This document shows, piece after piece, positions 10,224 to 20,189 of a stretch of DNA of 64,000 nt. The position numbers and the translations under genes are program-made. The notes under the pieces were generated by a model. That model searched no databases and was not told the origin of the DNA. It saw nothing but the letters and a program-made list of their open reading frames with translations. Position 1 is the first letter of the stretch. The number at the start of each line of letters is the position of its first letter. The DNA comes from Craspedostauros australis (lineage: Eukaryota > Bacillariophyta > Bacillariophyceae > Mastogloiales > Achnanthaceae): NCBI GenBank assembly GCA_026770025.1, contig JAMXDE010000018.1:62001-126000 (forward strand), written 5' to 3'.

Positions 10224-11681
10224 ATGGGAAGAATGGCGCCAATCAGATCAATAGCAGCAACAACAGCAACAGCAACAGCAACAACAACAGCAACAATAAC
10301 ACAGACAAGGCCCCGATGCCGCAGCATGCTGTGCCTTGCGGGGCTGCTGGTGCTGGCACAATGCGCAACCATGACATCGGCAACGTCAAACCCCACGTGT
10401 GATGCCGGTGTGCAGAGCACAGCTTTGGCTGGAACCATCGCGGTGGCCATCAACGAAACCGCGCTGGATCTGACGGACCCTGTCGTCGTCGCCGCCTTCG
10501 AACAGGCCTTCGTGGATGCCTACAACGAGGCCAACTATCTCAACGACGATCTATGCGACCCCTACCACCACACTCTGTCCGGAGCCACTCTGGACACCTC
10601 GGGCTCGCCAACCCGCAGGCACCAGCGATACCGCCAGATGATGATGGCATCCGACGCCAATCATCAGGACGCACCTTTCAGAGGAGCCTCGTCCTTCCTG
10701 CCTGCCCTGAACATGGGATCCTTCTTCTCGTCAGGCAAGACCAGCGACAGCGATCAGCACGCATCATTGCGAAGGGCGACGCAGCAGCAGGAACTCCAAA
10801 TCAACGAGCGCAACCTCATGTACGGATACTACAGCACCTACTACTACAACATCTACTTCCTCTACTTCACTGGCTACTGCTTCAGCTGCTCATCTATCGG
10901 GAGCCTCTTCACCAACGACATAACCTTCACCGTCGTGCGAAATCTTGCGCAGTCCACCAACGGCTGCACCTGCGCGACCAACATCCCAAACATCAGAACG
11001 CCGACCGCCAAGGAAGTCCTCGACATTCTCGAGGCTAAGGATGACAGCTACGTTCTGGACGAAACCGAGTGTGGAGAGGTCGAGGAGGTCCCATGCTCCA
11101 GCCAGGAAAAGACCTTCGAGACCGAGATCACCATCCGTCTGGAGATCGAGGACCCCAACGACAGCGAGGTCAACGGAATCATCGAGGCATGTGTCGTCGA
11201 GGCTTACAACTGGGCCGGCTTCGATCTTTGCGACAGAAAGTTCCGCGGCCTCGAAGATGCCACCGTCACTGACATCGAGACAGTGGATGCGGCAATGTGG
11301 ATCCGCGATGTCACCATCGACCTGGAGGGCGAATGCAGAGCCTGTTCCGACGATCCTCTCATCTTCACGGATCCCAACAACGTCCTCGATGATGACTGGA
11401 CCTACGATGATGACTGGACTGACGACGACGACGGCGATGATGATAGCACCCGCAAGCAGATGCGAAAGCGCAACCTTCTCACAAGAAGTCTGGGAAACAG
11501 GAACGGCAAGCCAAAGCGCCGCAAAAAGCATGGGAACCGCGGTCTGATAAACGGGGATACCTGCTATTGCTACTGGGAGGTCATCGACAAACCAGCCTAC
11601 GACAGAGCACAGACCGTGGATGAGTTCCTTTGTGCCCTGGATGACTGCCTCGATGACATTGACGACATTCAGGTGCATTAA
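10224..11681 (+). CDS. Secreted Cys-rich protein, paralog A of a local module family
   Basis: The encoded protein is 485 aa, single exon. A hydrophobic stretch MLCLAGLLVLAQC begins 34 residues in, so the true start may be the ATG at 10326, which would give a standard signal peptide. Module one carries DAYNEANYLNDDLCD near residue 98; module two carries EAYNWAGFDLCDRKF after a ITIRLEIEDPND strand. Between them are a Tyr/Phe-rich stretch, CFSCSS followed by FTNDITF, and CTCA. After module two come ECRACSDDPLIFTD, an Asp-rich run, a Lys/Arg-rich linker and a final CYCYW...DEFLCALDDCL segment. The same order of motifs occurs in the genes at 16005-18144 and 20190-22172. I recognise no known domain. 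Compared with those two it lacks the first N-terminal module. Function unknown; extracellular or cell-wall location inferred. Confidence 0.7.
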   Translation: MGRMAPIRSIAATTATATATTTATITQTRPRCRSMLCLAGLLVLAQCATMTSATSNPTCDAGVQSTALAGTIAVAINETALDLTDPVVVAAFEQAFVDAYNEANYLNDDLCDPYHHTLSGATLDTSGSPTRRHQRYRQMMMASDANHQDAPFRGASSFLPALNMGSFFSSGKTSDSDQHASLRRATQQQELQINERNLMYGYYSTYYYNIYFLYFTGYCFSCSSIGSLFTNDITFTVVRNLAQSTNGCTCATNIPNIRTPTAKEVLDILEAKDDSYVLDETECGEVEEVPCSSQEKTFETEITIRLEIEDPNDSEVNGIIEACVVEAYNWAGFDLCDRKFRGLEDATVTDIETVDAAMWIRDVTIDLEGECRACSDDPLIFTDPNNVLDDDWTYDDDWTDDDDGDDDSTRKQMRKRNLLTRSLGNRNGKPKRRKKHGNRGLINGDTCYCYWEVIDKPAYDRAQTVDEFLCALDDCLDDIDDIQVH

Positions 11682-12836
11682 ACAAACAACCAGGATCGCC
11701 ACTGGAACACACAAGAAGCATGCAACACGACACGACGCTACAGGATGACGATCTCTTCTATTTTACCAGAGGATACGAGATGCACAACGCGATGCATGAG
11801 CTGCTGCAACTCTCTTCGCCCTGCCTGCCGAATGTTCCAATCCACTTGGCCGGTTGATCAACGCCGATATGCCCTGCGTCCAGCAGCGTTGCGCCGCATT
11901 GGGCAGGTCATGAGGAATAGTTCCGCCCAAAGGGGAGGAACGCATGCACGCTGCGGTTGCTCCGCTCTCTGCGCAAAATGAAATGAACAATGACACACAT
12001 CGCACCCAGTATCGCTCATCCTCTCTTCGTAGGGTACCGAGCGCGCAGAACACGACGGAACATGAGCAATCACAGCGCCATGCGACACAAATACATACAC
12101 GCCATAGATACACACAATCGCAACACATCAATCGACAATGCGGTTCGTGGCCGCATCACATACACACACACGCACAAATTCATGATGAGAACCATGTATC
12201 AACTACACTCCATGACATACCATACATGTAACTCTAATACGTACCTACTCCATTACAACAACACAACAAAGGAACGAAAGGCTCTCCGTCATTCGTCCTT
12301 TCCAAAACTTCCGTACCATGGCGAATTGTGCAACATGCAAAGACTGCACAGAAACCTGGGAGAAAGGGGGCAACCACGACCGACACGGAGAGGAACGCAA
12401 CGGGCGTCGCCACCATCCTTGTTTCCCATCTGGCCGGCAATCATAGAACAGAACAGCTGTGGCCACGGCCGTATAGATGCGGCCGTTCTGCGACTTCCTC
12501 GTTGACAAAGCACACTCATTCAACTCCACAGCAATCGTAGCAGCACATTTGAATGTAGAGGCACTTCAAATCTATTAGGGGCTTCGCAAGTACCTGCATT
12601 TTGGCGCGAAAGATGACGTCCGTCCTTGTACTTCGACTTGTGTGACGCAGATGATGGGAAGAATCAAGCTCGGAGCCAACAAGCAATGATTCATGGACAT
12701 CATAGCCGTCTGCACATGTTACATAACATAATACAACAAGGAGACTCTGCTTTAGCCACCCTACTCTCTGCCAATACTTGCCTCTCCAGAGTGTTTGGCA
12801 TCACAAGATCCCGAGGACGGACCGAAGCACCGCCCA
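11682..12836. other. 1.15-kb gap between paralog A and the FAD oxidoreductase
   Basis: This stretch is rich in CACA/ATACA. Overlapping open frames occur on both strands near 12250-12530 with no recognisable product. I see no RNA gene. Confidence 0.35.
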
Positions 12837-14228
12837 ATGCGACGGACGTCTTCTCGAAATATCGCATCCACGCTGTTCTCCACGTTCCTGATTTTCTCCA
12901 CGATGACGCAACACGCTGCGAAGGGTCTTTCCGTCGCCGTGGTGGGAGGTGGCATCACGGGCGCTGTGGCTGCCGAGACGCTGGCAAAGCACTTCCCCAC
13001 CGTCCTGGTGTTCGATCAGGGACGCCGTGGCCCAGGAGGACGTGCATCGCACCGATCCGTGGACCCCGAAACGAAGCAGGTGCTGCCCGATGACACCATT
13101 CGAACCACACCGCCGACGTTCGAGTTCGACCATGGATGCCAGTTCTTTCGCGCGGACACGGCGCAGATGAAGGGCATGGTGCAACGATGGCAGGATCGTA
13201 ACTGGGTGACCCCGTGGCAAGCCAGAATTGGAAATTTGCCAGCTCCTCCCGTGGAGTCAACGCAGCCACCCGTCGACTTCTTCGGTCTGCCCGCGAGGAA
13301 GGAGGAGCCGGTCTACGTCGGCGTCGGCGGCATGCACCAGGTCCCACGCCAGATCCTTGCCAACTGCGATGTCGACGTCGCGCGCGGCACCCGCGTCACG
13401 AACGTCAAGCGCAACGACGAGACGGGCCAATGGGACGTCTGGGGCATCTCCGGCACACCGGCCTACCACGACACCGCCCAAACCGCGAACAAAGACACGG
13501 ACGGCAGCAGCATCCTCGCCACCGTCGATGCCGTGCTGCTCACGGACATCTCATCCGCATCCGACTCCTGGCACCGCGCCAGCGCCGGCATCCCGGACGC
13601 GCTGCGTCGCCAGGTCCCGCAGCGTCCCCGCGTTGCGCTGTTCTCGTGCATGGTGGCGCTGCCCCAAACTCTCGAACTGCCGTACGATGCCTTCACGAGC
13701 ACGCAGGGCCCGCTGTGGTTCGCGGCGCGATCTACGACGAATTGCTGGACGCTCATCTCGACGGCACAGTATGCGTGCGAACAGATCCGGGCCACGACGA
13801 TGCGGGATCCCGAGACGGGCGCCTTTCGGCCGCAGGAGAACTCCTACCTCAACACGGTGCCGGGTCCGGATCTTCTGCAAGCCTTTCGCGACGCCGTGCG
13901 GGCCTACACAAATGTGGAAGAGCCTTTGTATCTGCAAGCGCAGCGGTGGGGATCGGGCATGCCGGCGCCGTACAAAGCAGACCAGAAGATCGAGGAGATC
14001 TGCGGCAGCGTGTACACGTCGGATCTGCCGCACAGCGTGGTGTACCCGCGGTTGCAACGTGAGGATGGCGATGACAGTCCCGATCTTGACTTCGTGAAGG
14101 ATGATGATCTCAAACTGTACTACGCCGGTGACTTCTGTTCGCAGCGCAGTCCAGGATTTGAGGCGTCGGCGCTGTCGGGGTTGGATGTTGCCGAGTACAT
14201 GGTCGAGACTCTTGCCACAGATCTATAG
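12837..14228 (+). CDS. FAD-dependent amine-oxidase/renalase-like oxidoreductase
   Basis: The encoded protein is 463 aa, single exon. After an N-terminal hydrophobic segment (about residues 9-25, possible signal or transit peptide), SVAVVGGGITGAVAA forms the Rossmann dinucleotide-binding fold with its GxGxxG loop, ending in the VLVFDQGRR strand. GPGGRAS is the GG-type motif that follows in the amine oxidase superfamily, and FEFDHGCQFF resembles the renalase and amine-oxidase family sequence. At the C-terminus LYYAGDF...GFEASALSG is the second FAD-contacting motif. Substrate cannot be told. The start is the first ATG of the open frame; the frame upstream begins only at a TTG. It converges with the acyltransferase, leaving 158 bases between the stops. 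Confidence 0.75.
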   Translation: MRRTSSRNIASTLFSTFLIFSTMTQHAAKGLSVAVVGGGITGAVAAETLAKHFPTVLVFDQGRRGPGGRASHRSVDPETKQVLPDDTIRTTPPTFEFDHGCQFFRADTAQMKGMVQRWQDRNWVTPWQARIGNLPAPPVESTQPPVDFFGLPARKEEPVYVGVGGMHQVPRQILANCDVDVARGTRVTNVKRNDETGQWDVWGISGTPAYHDTAQTANKDTDGSSILATVDAVLLTDISSASDSWHRASAGIPDALRRQVPQRPRVALFSCMVALPQTLELPYDAFTSTQGPLWFAARSTTNCWTLISTAQYACEQIRATTMRDPETGAFRPQENSYLNTVPGPDLLQAFRDAVRAYTNVEEPLYLQAQRWGSGMPAPYKADQKIEEICGSVYTSDLPHSVVYPRLQREDGDDSPDLDFVKDDDLKLYYAGDFCSQRSPGFEASALSGLDVAEYMVETLATDL

Positions 14229-14386
14229 CTGAGCGTGGAGCTGCAGATAGATAGAGAGAGAGAGGAAGACAGCGACTGAATAAGGATTGGATTGCAATTT
14301 ATTTGATAGGCGTTGGATACGTACTCTATGAGAAGGCATGGTATGTTGGCGACGGTAATGTTGGCGATGCAGAAAACGTTGCGATA

Positions 14387-15400
14387 TTAACTCTCCTTGC
14401 TGTAATCCGGTAATATGCTGTAGATGGTATCGAAGCACTGCGTCTTGAGCTTGTCAAGGTCAGCCGTCTTCTGAACAGGAATGGGCGGATGCATGGTGAT
14501 GACGACGGGATCGATGTCGCGGACAAAGGGGTAGAGGGTATTCCATGCGTTGGGCGGGATATCCAGCGTGATGGGGTAGATGGGGGCCTCGTTCATGATG
14601 GCGATCTTGAAGGCGCCGTCCTTGAAGGGCAATCGTTCCACCATCCGTCTCGTGCCCTGCGGGAAGAAGAACATGGGCACGCCCGTTTGGATGGATTTGT
14701 TGGATTGGATGTAGAGATTCCTCGCGCTGGTCTTCACCGGTGGCGGCTTGTTCGAAGGATCCGTCTTGGTGGCCGTCGTTGAATCCGCGGCGGAGGAAGG
14801 AGATGCCGGTGACGCTTTTGACTTCTTCGTGAAGCGATCGATGAGAACGTGGTCGGACAGGTAGATGATCTGGCCAACGCCCGGCAGGAACATGATGCTG
14901 GACTTGGCGATCCACCGCCAGGTCATGTTGAGACAGTAGACGATGGCCACATCGAGTTGCGAGGCGTGGTTGGCGATGTAGACGGGCGCGGGCACCATGG
15001 GATCGTCCGAAGGCTTGGGCTTGTGCTCCAACCCCTTGAAGACGACAGGACCCACGATGAGCCACGTGACGAGGCGCGCCACGTTGCGCTCCACCCAGTA
15101 GTTGGCCATGATGCGGCACTTGTCCGACAGGTCCTGCTTGGGCGTTCCGATGAGCATGAGGCCAGCGCAGTAGATGACGGTGGCCACCGAACCCAGAAAG
15201 CACAGCGACATCCAGGTGACGTTGAGCGCGTAGACCTTGAGGAGGCCGATGATCGAGAGCGAGGGGACGCCGCGCGACTTCCAGATCTTCTGCTCCTGGA
15301 ACACTGCTGGGATGGATGCCAGCCAACACAGAGCGAGCATCACGATCATCGCCTTCACGGGCAGCAGCGCGATCCACACGATCACTGCTAACATGGACAT
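14387..15400 (-). CDS. PlsC-type 1-acylglycerol-3-phosphate acyltransferase
   Basis: The encoded protein is 337 aa. It probably transfers acyl groups to lysophosphatidate or a related lysolipid in a membrane. Two hydrophobic regions (about 4-34 and 47-85) precede the catalytic motif NHASQLD (H145, D150 of HX4D). The acceptor motif reads FPQGTR (246-251), where the family normally has FPEGTR, so Gln248 replaces the usual Glu. A Ser/Ala/Pro/Lys-rich insert (about 190-225) separates the ...HVLIDR strand from the FFFPQGTR strand and is unusual for the family. PIYPITLD then matches the late PlsC block. An upstream in-frame stop and no other ATG fix the start at 15400. Plastid versus ER location cannot be decided. 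Confidence 0.8.
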   Translation of the reverse strand: MSMLAVIVWIALLPVKAMIVMLALCWLASIPAVFQEQKIWKSRGVPSLSIIGLLKVYALNVTWMSLCFLGSVATVIYCAGLMLIGTPKQDLSDKCRIMANYWVERNVARLVTWLIVGPVVFKGLEHKPKPSDDPMVPAPVYIANHASQLDVAIVYCLNMTWRWIAKSSIMFLPGVGQIIYLSDHVLIDRFTKKSKASPASPSSAADSTTATKTDPSNKPPPVKTSARNLYIQSNKSIQTGVPMFFFPQGTRRMVERLPFKDGAFKIAIMNEAPIYPITLDIPPNAWNTLYPFVRDIDPVVITMHPPIPVQKTADLDKLKTQCFDTIYSILPDYSKES

Positions 15401-15410
15401 GCTTTCGTCG

Positions 15411-15457
15411 CTGTCACTGTCACTGTCACTGTCACTGTCACTGTCACTGTCACTGTC
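15411..15457. repeat. CTGTCA hexanucleotide microsatellite in acyltransferase 5' leader
   Basis: Nearly eight perfect units lie 10 bases upstream of the acyltransferase ATG. On the minus strand the frame leading into the ATG reads alternating Ser-Asp, but it meets a stop before any ATG, so it is probably untranslated. Confidence 0.9.
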
Positions 15458-16004
15458 GTCGCCTTTGTTGACGTTGTCACTGTTGCCACACTAGTATAAC
15501 TATGAGGCTATGCTCGTGATGCTTGTCAAACGCAATCGGAGATGGAACAGAGCTCAAGAGAATGGGCTCTCCACGAGGAACGGCGATTCATCCTGTCTTG
15601 TCACGGTTGTTGTGTTTGGGGCCACCATGGTCGATTTGTGGTGGAATTCGCTGTTTGTGGGTGGCACGAACAATCTCATGCAAGTGGGTTGAGTCGATCT
15701 AGTCGACATTTCGAACAGGAATTGGTTGCGAGCTTCCTCCGATGATACCTACTCTGCCCCACTCAAGTCTCTGGAGTACTGCTGTATGACGCATCATGCG
15801 CACAAGCGTTTACATCATATAATGTAATAGAAAGATTGTATAATACAGATCCATATGGTACAAGTACCATTGAAAAGCTAAATATAATATTATAGAATAG
15901 TTCGATCCCGAAGCAACCCCCTTTGGCAACCTGCCAAGCAACAGCATTGCGTCGCAAATCCCCTTGAGCTGCCGCATGCTCAGATCTTCGTGCCAACAAT
16001 CGAT
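15458..16004. other. Gap holding a perfect inverted repeat and AT-rich 3' flank
   Basis: A 16-base palindrome-like element ATGGTAC-AA-GTACCAT lies at 15855-15870, and TATAATATTATAGAATAG at 15884-15900, both in the 3' flank of the minus-strand gene ending at 16005. No coding sequence is recognised. Confidence 0.5.
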
Positions 16005-18144
16005 CTACTCACCCAACTCCAAGGCGTGGACGACGCACTCTGACAACGCGGAGACAAAATCCTCCATCGCTGGCGTGTGGTCTTCATCCACCACATCGGG
16101 GTTGCAGAAGCACAGCTCGCTTTCCTCATCCGCCGTGTCACCGCCCGACAAGGCGCGCTGCTTGCCGGGCCTGATGGAAGTCCTTGCTGCTGCGCCAATC
16201 TGCGACAAGTGGCGACTGCCGCCGTCGTTGTCGGAGAAGAGGGACGGATTGGATGGGTCGCAGCCAGAGCAGCTGCCACCGGCTTCGAATGACACCGAGT
16301 ACGCTCCGTCGATGTCATCACTGGCGTGGACATCGATGGCACTTGCATCAATGATTTGATGGGCCATGGAATCGCACACCTTGGAAGACTGGAGATGTTT
16401 GTACGTATGTGGGATACAGGTGCCGAGAGCTTGCGACAGGATGGTTGGATCGTTGTCAACCGATGCCTGCAAGCCATCAGACAGGTTCAAGTCGACAATG
16501 TCGAGATGAATCAGCTGCGTGAACTGTGCTGGAAGTTGCGTGGCCTCGTCAGGGCATGGGACTTGCACCTGCGCAATCAAGGATGCGATGGTGAGACCGG
16601 AGTCTTCCTGGAGCTTGTTGAACGCCTCAATGATTTCATTTGATGTTGGAAGGTCTTGCGGCAAGAAGACGGTCCCATCTTCGTTGGTGTCTGTCTCCAT
16701 GGGGCAGAAGCATGACGGGGCTTCGTTCTCGCCAGGGATATCGTTGTTGTCGAGCTTGCGCCGTTGAAAAGTGATATCATTGGTGAAGTGGAAGGGATTA
16801 CTGCAGCTTAAACATGATCCAACGCCAATGGCAAATATCTCACTGAGATAATCACTGTCTGCGGCGCGTATGGGAATGTAGGAGAGCAGATAGATGCCAT
16901 GGCGTTGGTAGAATTAGTGCCAAGAGAGAAACAGAGAGAGAGAGAGAGAGCGGTGGTGGCGTGAGGACGATATGAGTATTTGGAAGCACTGTGGCGCTTG
17001 TGCTGAGACTCACTGCTGGTGCGCATGGTCATCCTGCGAGTGCATGGTCGCATAGAGTTCTATATAACGTTGCGTAGCGCTTTCACATCACATAACGTCA
17101 CATCACAACATGTATGTATGTAACCGTGTGCAGCACAACGCCAAATCATGCAACATCGCAGCTTGCTGTTACAATGCTTCGTCCAACCAGTCATCGCTCT
17201 CACTCACAGCCAGTCGGTGTTGTTTGCAGTTTCCTGCTGTGTCCTGCAGAGTCTGGCGGCGCGAGCTTCATGTCTTCGATATGATGTCGCTGACGGTCGC
17301 AGATGCCGGAGTTCAATTCGTTGACCTCGTTGTACGATGCAACCATGTGTCGTTCGATTTGTGCGCGGAGCACCGGATCATCCAGATTGAGAGATCCTCC
17401 AGATGCGCCGGTGGATGGAGGCAAGCGGAAGGACACCAGTGTCCTGAACTGAACTTCTGTCATATCTTCGTCTCCCTCGACCGTCTCGGCAGAAGAACCG
17501 GATGCCACGCATCCTTCGTGGTACGTCACCTGGGTCACACCACTCACAGGGATCGACGTCGGCGCCGCGCTTTGCACCGATGCCAGAAAGGACGACTTGG
17601 TCACACCTTCGCAGACCACGCAGGATCTAGCCTCACCCAAGCGACGTCGTTGATTGTGGTCATTTGGCTGGGCTGGTGTCTGAGTGAAGAGCATCGGAGT
17701 GGCCGAGGAGAGGTTGTTGGGCATGGTGCATTCGCCATCACCTGCGGATGTGGGAGTCGACACAGCCGACATGGAAAGGACCAGCACGTACGAGAAGTCC
17801 TGGACGTGGAGGGCGGCCGGGTCATCCGGGCCGATCATGGCGGCCACACCATCCAAATCAGCGCTGTCCAAGATGGCGCCATGAGTGATCTCGATGCGAG
17901 CATCATGTGAGGAAGTTGCGTCGCCACAAGCTGCGGATGCCATCCCGTTGTAGGTGTCGACGAATGCGCTGGCGAGGTCTTGCAATGCTTCTTCCGTGAC
18001 GGAGCTTGGGACGGCTTGCACAGCGATGAGAATGGCAGAAAGCCATGAGTCTTCGGTTGGGGTGGTGCTTTGCGACGCTGCAATACCGTTGAGGTCGGCG
18101 AAGCATGCGCAAACGGAGAACCAGAATACGAGTAGAGAGCGCAT
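16005..18144 (-). CDS. Secreted Cys-rich protein, paralog B of the module family (2 exons: 18144-17208, 16858-16005)
   Basis: The predicted protein is 596 aa. MRSLLVFWFSVCACFA is a signal peptide. Module one has DTYNGMAS (about 63-70), module two VASYNEVNELNSGICD (about 269-282), and module three HTYKHLQSSKVCD in exon 2. VSGVTQVTYHEGC precedes module two. Exon 2 supplies GSCLSCSNPFHFTNDITF, SCFCPMETD, GSCSGCDPSNPSLF and a terminal LCFCNPD...DFVSALSECV. The exons were joined because the upstream frame ends right after a GTGAGTGA donor (intron 17207-16859, 349 bp, acceptor GCCGCAG). The phase matches exactly (T|AC), and the joined order equals that of the paralog at 20190-22172. The intron contains an AG/CT microsatellite (16933-16950). 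An alternative is two separate genes. Role unknown; extracellular by signal peptide. Confidence 0.65.
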
Positions 18145-20189
18145 GTTGCGAGTCGTTACGGTTGACGTTGGCGTTGTGGTTGATGGCGTTGCTGTTGCTG
18201 GTGGCCTTGCTGCTGTTCCGATGAAGAATATTAGGTATGGGCAAACATGGTACATATATAAGTGAAACATGCAACATAAGAGCGTCCAGTACAACATTGG
18301 ATGGTGTGAGAGTGATGCACGACGATGGTTGCATCAGTAAAATACATCAATGATGACAGTATGATTCCAATTCCACTCGAGAGCCACAAATGAATCAATA
18401 GCACAAGCATGGCAGGGCATAATTGATGTCAACCGGGATGACCGCATTGCGTGCGCCGCGATCAAAACATCTGCCCGGACCAGTATCATCATCGCCGTTG
18501 CCATCGCCGTCGCTGCCGCCATTGTCATCTTGTCCCGACGCATGCGAAGATGAGAAGGAGCACAACGCCAATCGAGAGTTTGATTCACCTTACCTACAAG
18601 TTTGTGTGTTTGATTTGTTCAAATGTCTCGACTGCAATTTTGTGAAAACAAAGATGAGGGTGCCGCGAGGGCCGCCCAGCTACGAGATTGCGATGCATTC
18701 CAGTGATGATACCGCAACGTTCATGACCGACGCAGAGGAGGCAGCTCAAACCCAGGTCGATCTCGAGACCTTTCGTGTGATCCATCTACCCCATTCTCCG
18801 TCGCGTTTGCAGCGACCCATCGATAGCCGAGACAAACATAGGAAGGCTGAGGGCATGCGCGTCACTCCCTCACGATCATCTTCATGATCATCACGAAGAC
18901 GATGTCGCTCATTGCACCGCCTGCAGCGGGCAGGTGTGCTCGTGCCAAAGCAAGTGCCCCATAAGTCCCCCCGGCTGTCTCAGAAGATAACCAAGGGGGC
19001 GTGAAGACCGACCGGCATCACGGACAGCTGCAAAGCACCGCCTGGATGATGTCTGCGGCACTTGAAACGATGGGCTCATCCGACACGTGGCCAGGATACG
19101 TTCTGGTTGGTCCCATCACAAGACACCCTCCAAGACTGGGAAGTGTCAGTGCAGGGATTCCGAAAGAAGCCTCAAGGTATCACTCGTCTCACCAACCATC
19201 ACGAACCTCCCAAGTCCGTAGAAGCCTGTCCGAGGGAATCATTCCTCACAGCGAATCTACTCGTGCACTGATGCGTTTCGTTCGGATGGGCGTGGGATGT
19301 TGTTTGGAGCGACAAGAGGGAGCAAGCTTCTTGTTTGTGTTGCGGTATGGCGCATTTCCTGGACGCGAACATCGCATCTCCACGTGGGATTCGGGCGACC
19401 TTGCCACCGCAGACAGAGTGCGGCCGCTCCGATTGGTACAGCCCTGTTTCGATTGATGCCCTCGCATCGATGCATTGCAACTCGTGGGGTAGCTCGTCGA
19501 ACACACGATGTTCAGAATGCGATGTTCGGAGTTCCCGCAACATTCTCTCCCCGCTGCCAGCAGTGTTCTCACCGCCCTCTCTTTGCACCTCCAACTCCCG
19601 CCACCTGGTCTTACGAACGACAGTATCCGAAGGTCGCAGGTATGTGCCCGTTCTGCGACCCGTGGTTGCCACGGGGGGAGGGGCAATCTGTTCTGTAGAC
19701 GTCATCACCAAGCAGGATGCAAGGTGGTTTGGCGCGTCTGCCTGTGTTGTCCTGATGTGCGAAATCTTGCTTTTCGTCAATAACGTTTAATAACGCCAAA
19801 TAACCGTATTTCGTGCGCTTCACATTTTGGACAAATGAACACAAAAACTCGCTCACAAACAAATCACACGCGACCACAACATGCAATTGAAGCGCCCAAG
19901 AGAAGAGAAGCGAAGAGGCGACAAAGGTGAAGTATGGCGTGTATGGGGCGTGTCGCCGTATGGTAGGTATCTGTTTCTATCTAATCGTCGTTTATCCTCG
20001 TAGATGTATTCCCCTGTCGTTGTTGTGTAGTCGTACGGTGATGTATGCATAGACATGTACTTGATGGTATTGATACAGGCGCTCTCGTTCATTCATTCGT
20101 TTGGTTCATATAGTAGAGTACATTGGTTGATTGGTTCGTCCTTCCGTTCGTCGGGAGCAGAGCCACGGTCTCGTTGTTCCGCGCTCGAA
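18145..20189. other. 2-kb gap between paralogs B and C
   Basis: A 154-codon plus-strand frame at 18423-18887, Pro/Ser-rich at its start, is the only ATG-initiated candidate, and it shows no family resemblance. Between 19200 and 19790 nearly all frames on both strands are open, which argues for composition rather than coding. Confidence 0.35.

Noticed and set aside
10890-11714. 274-codon minus-strand frame over paralog A
   Set aside because: Shadow of an Asp/Glu-rich coding strand (it reads as Val/Ile-rich on the reverse); no independent support.
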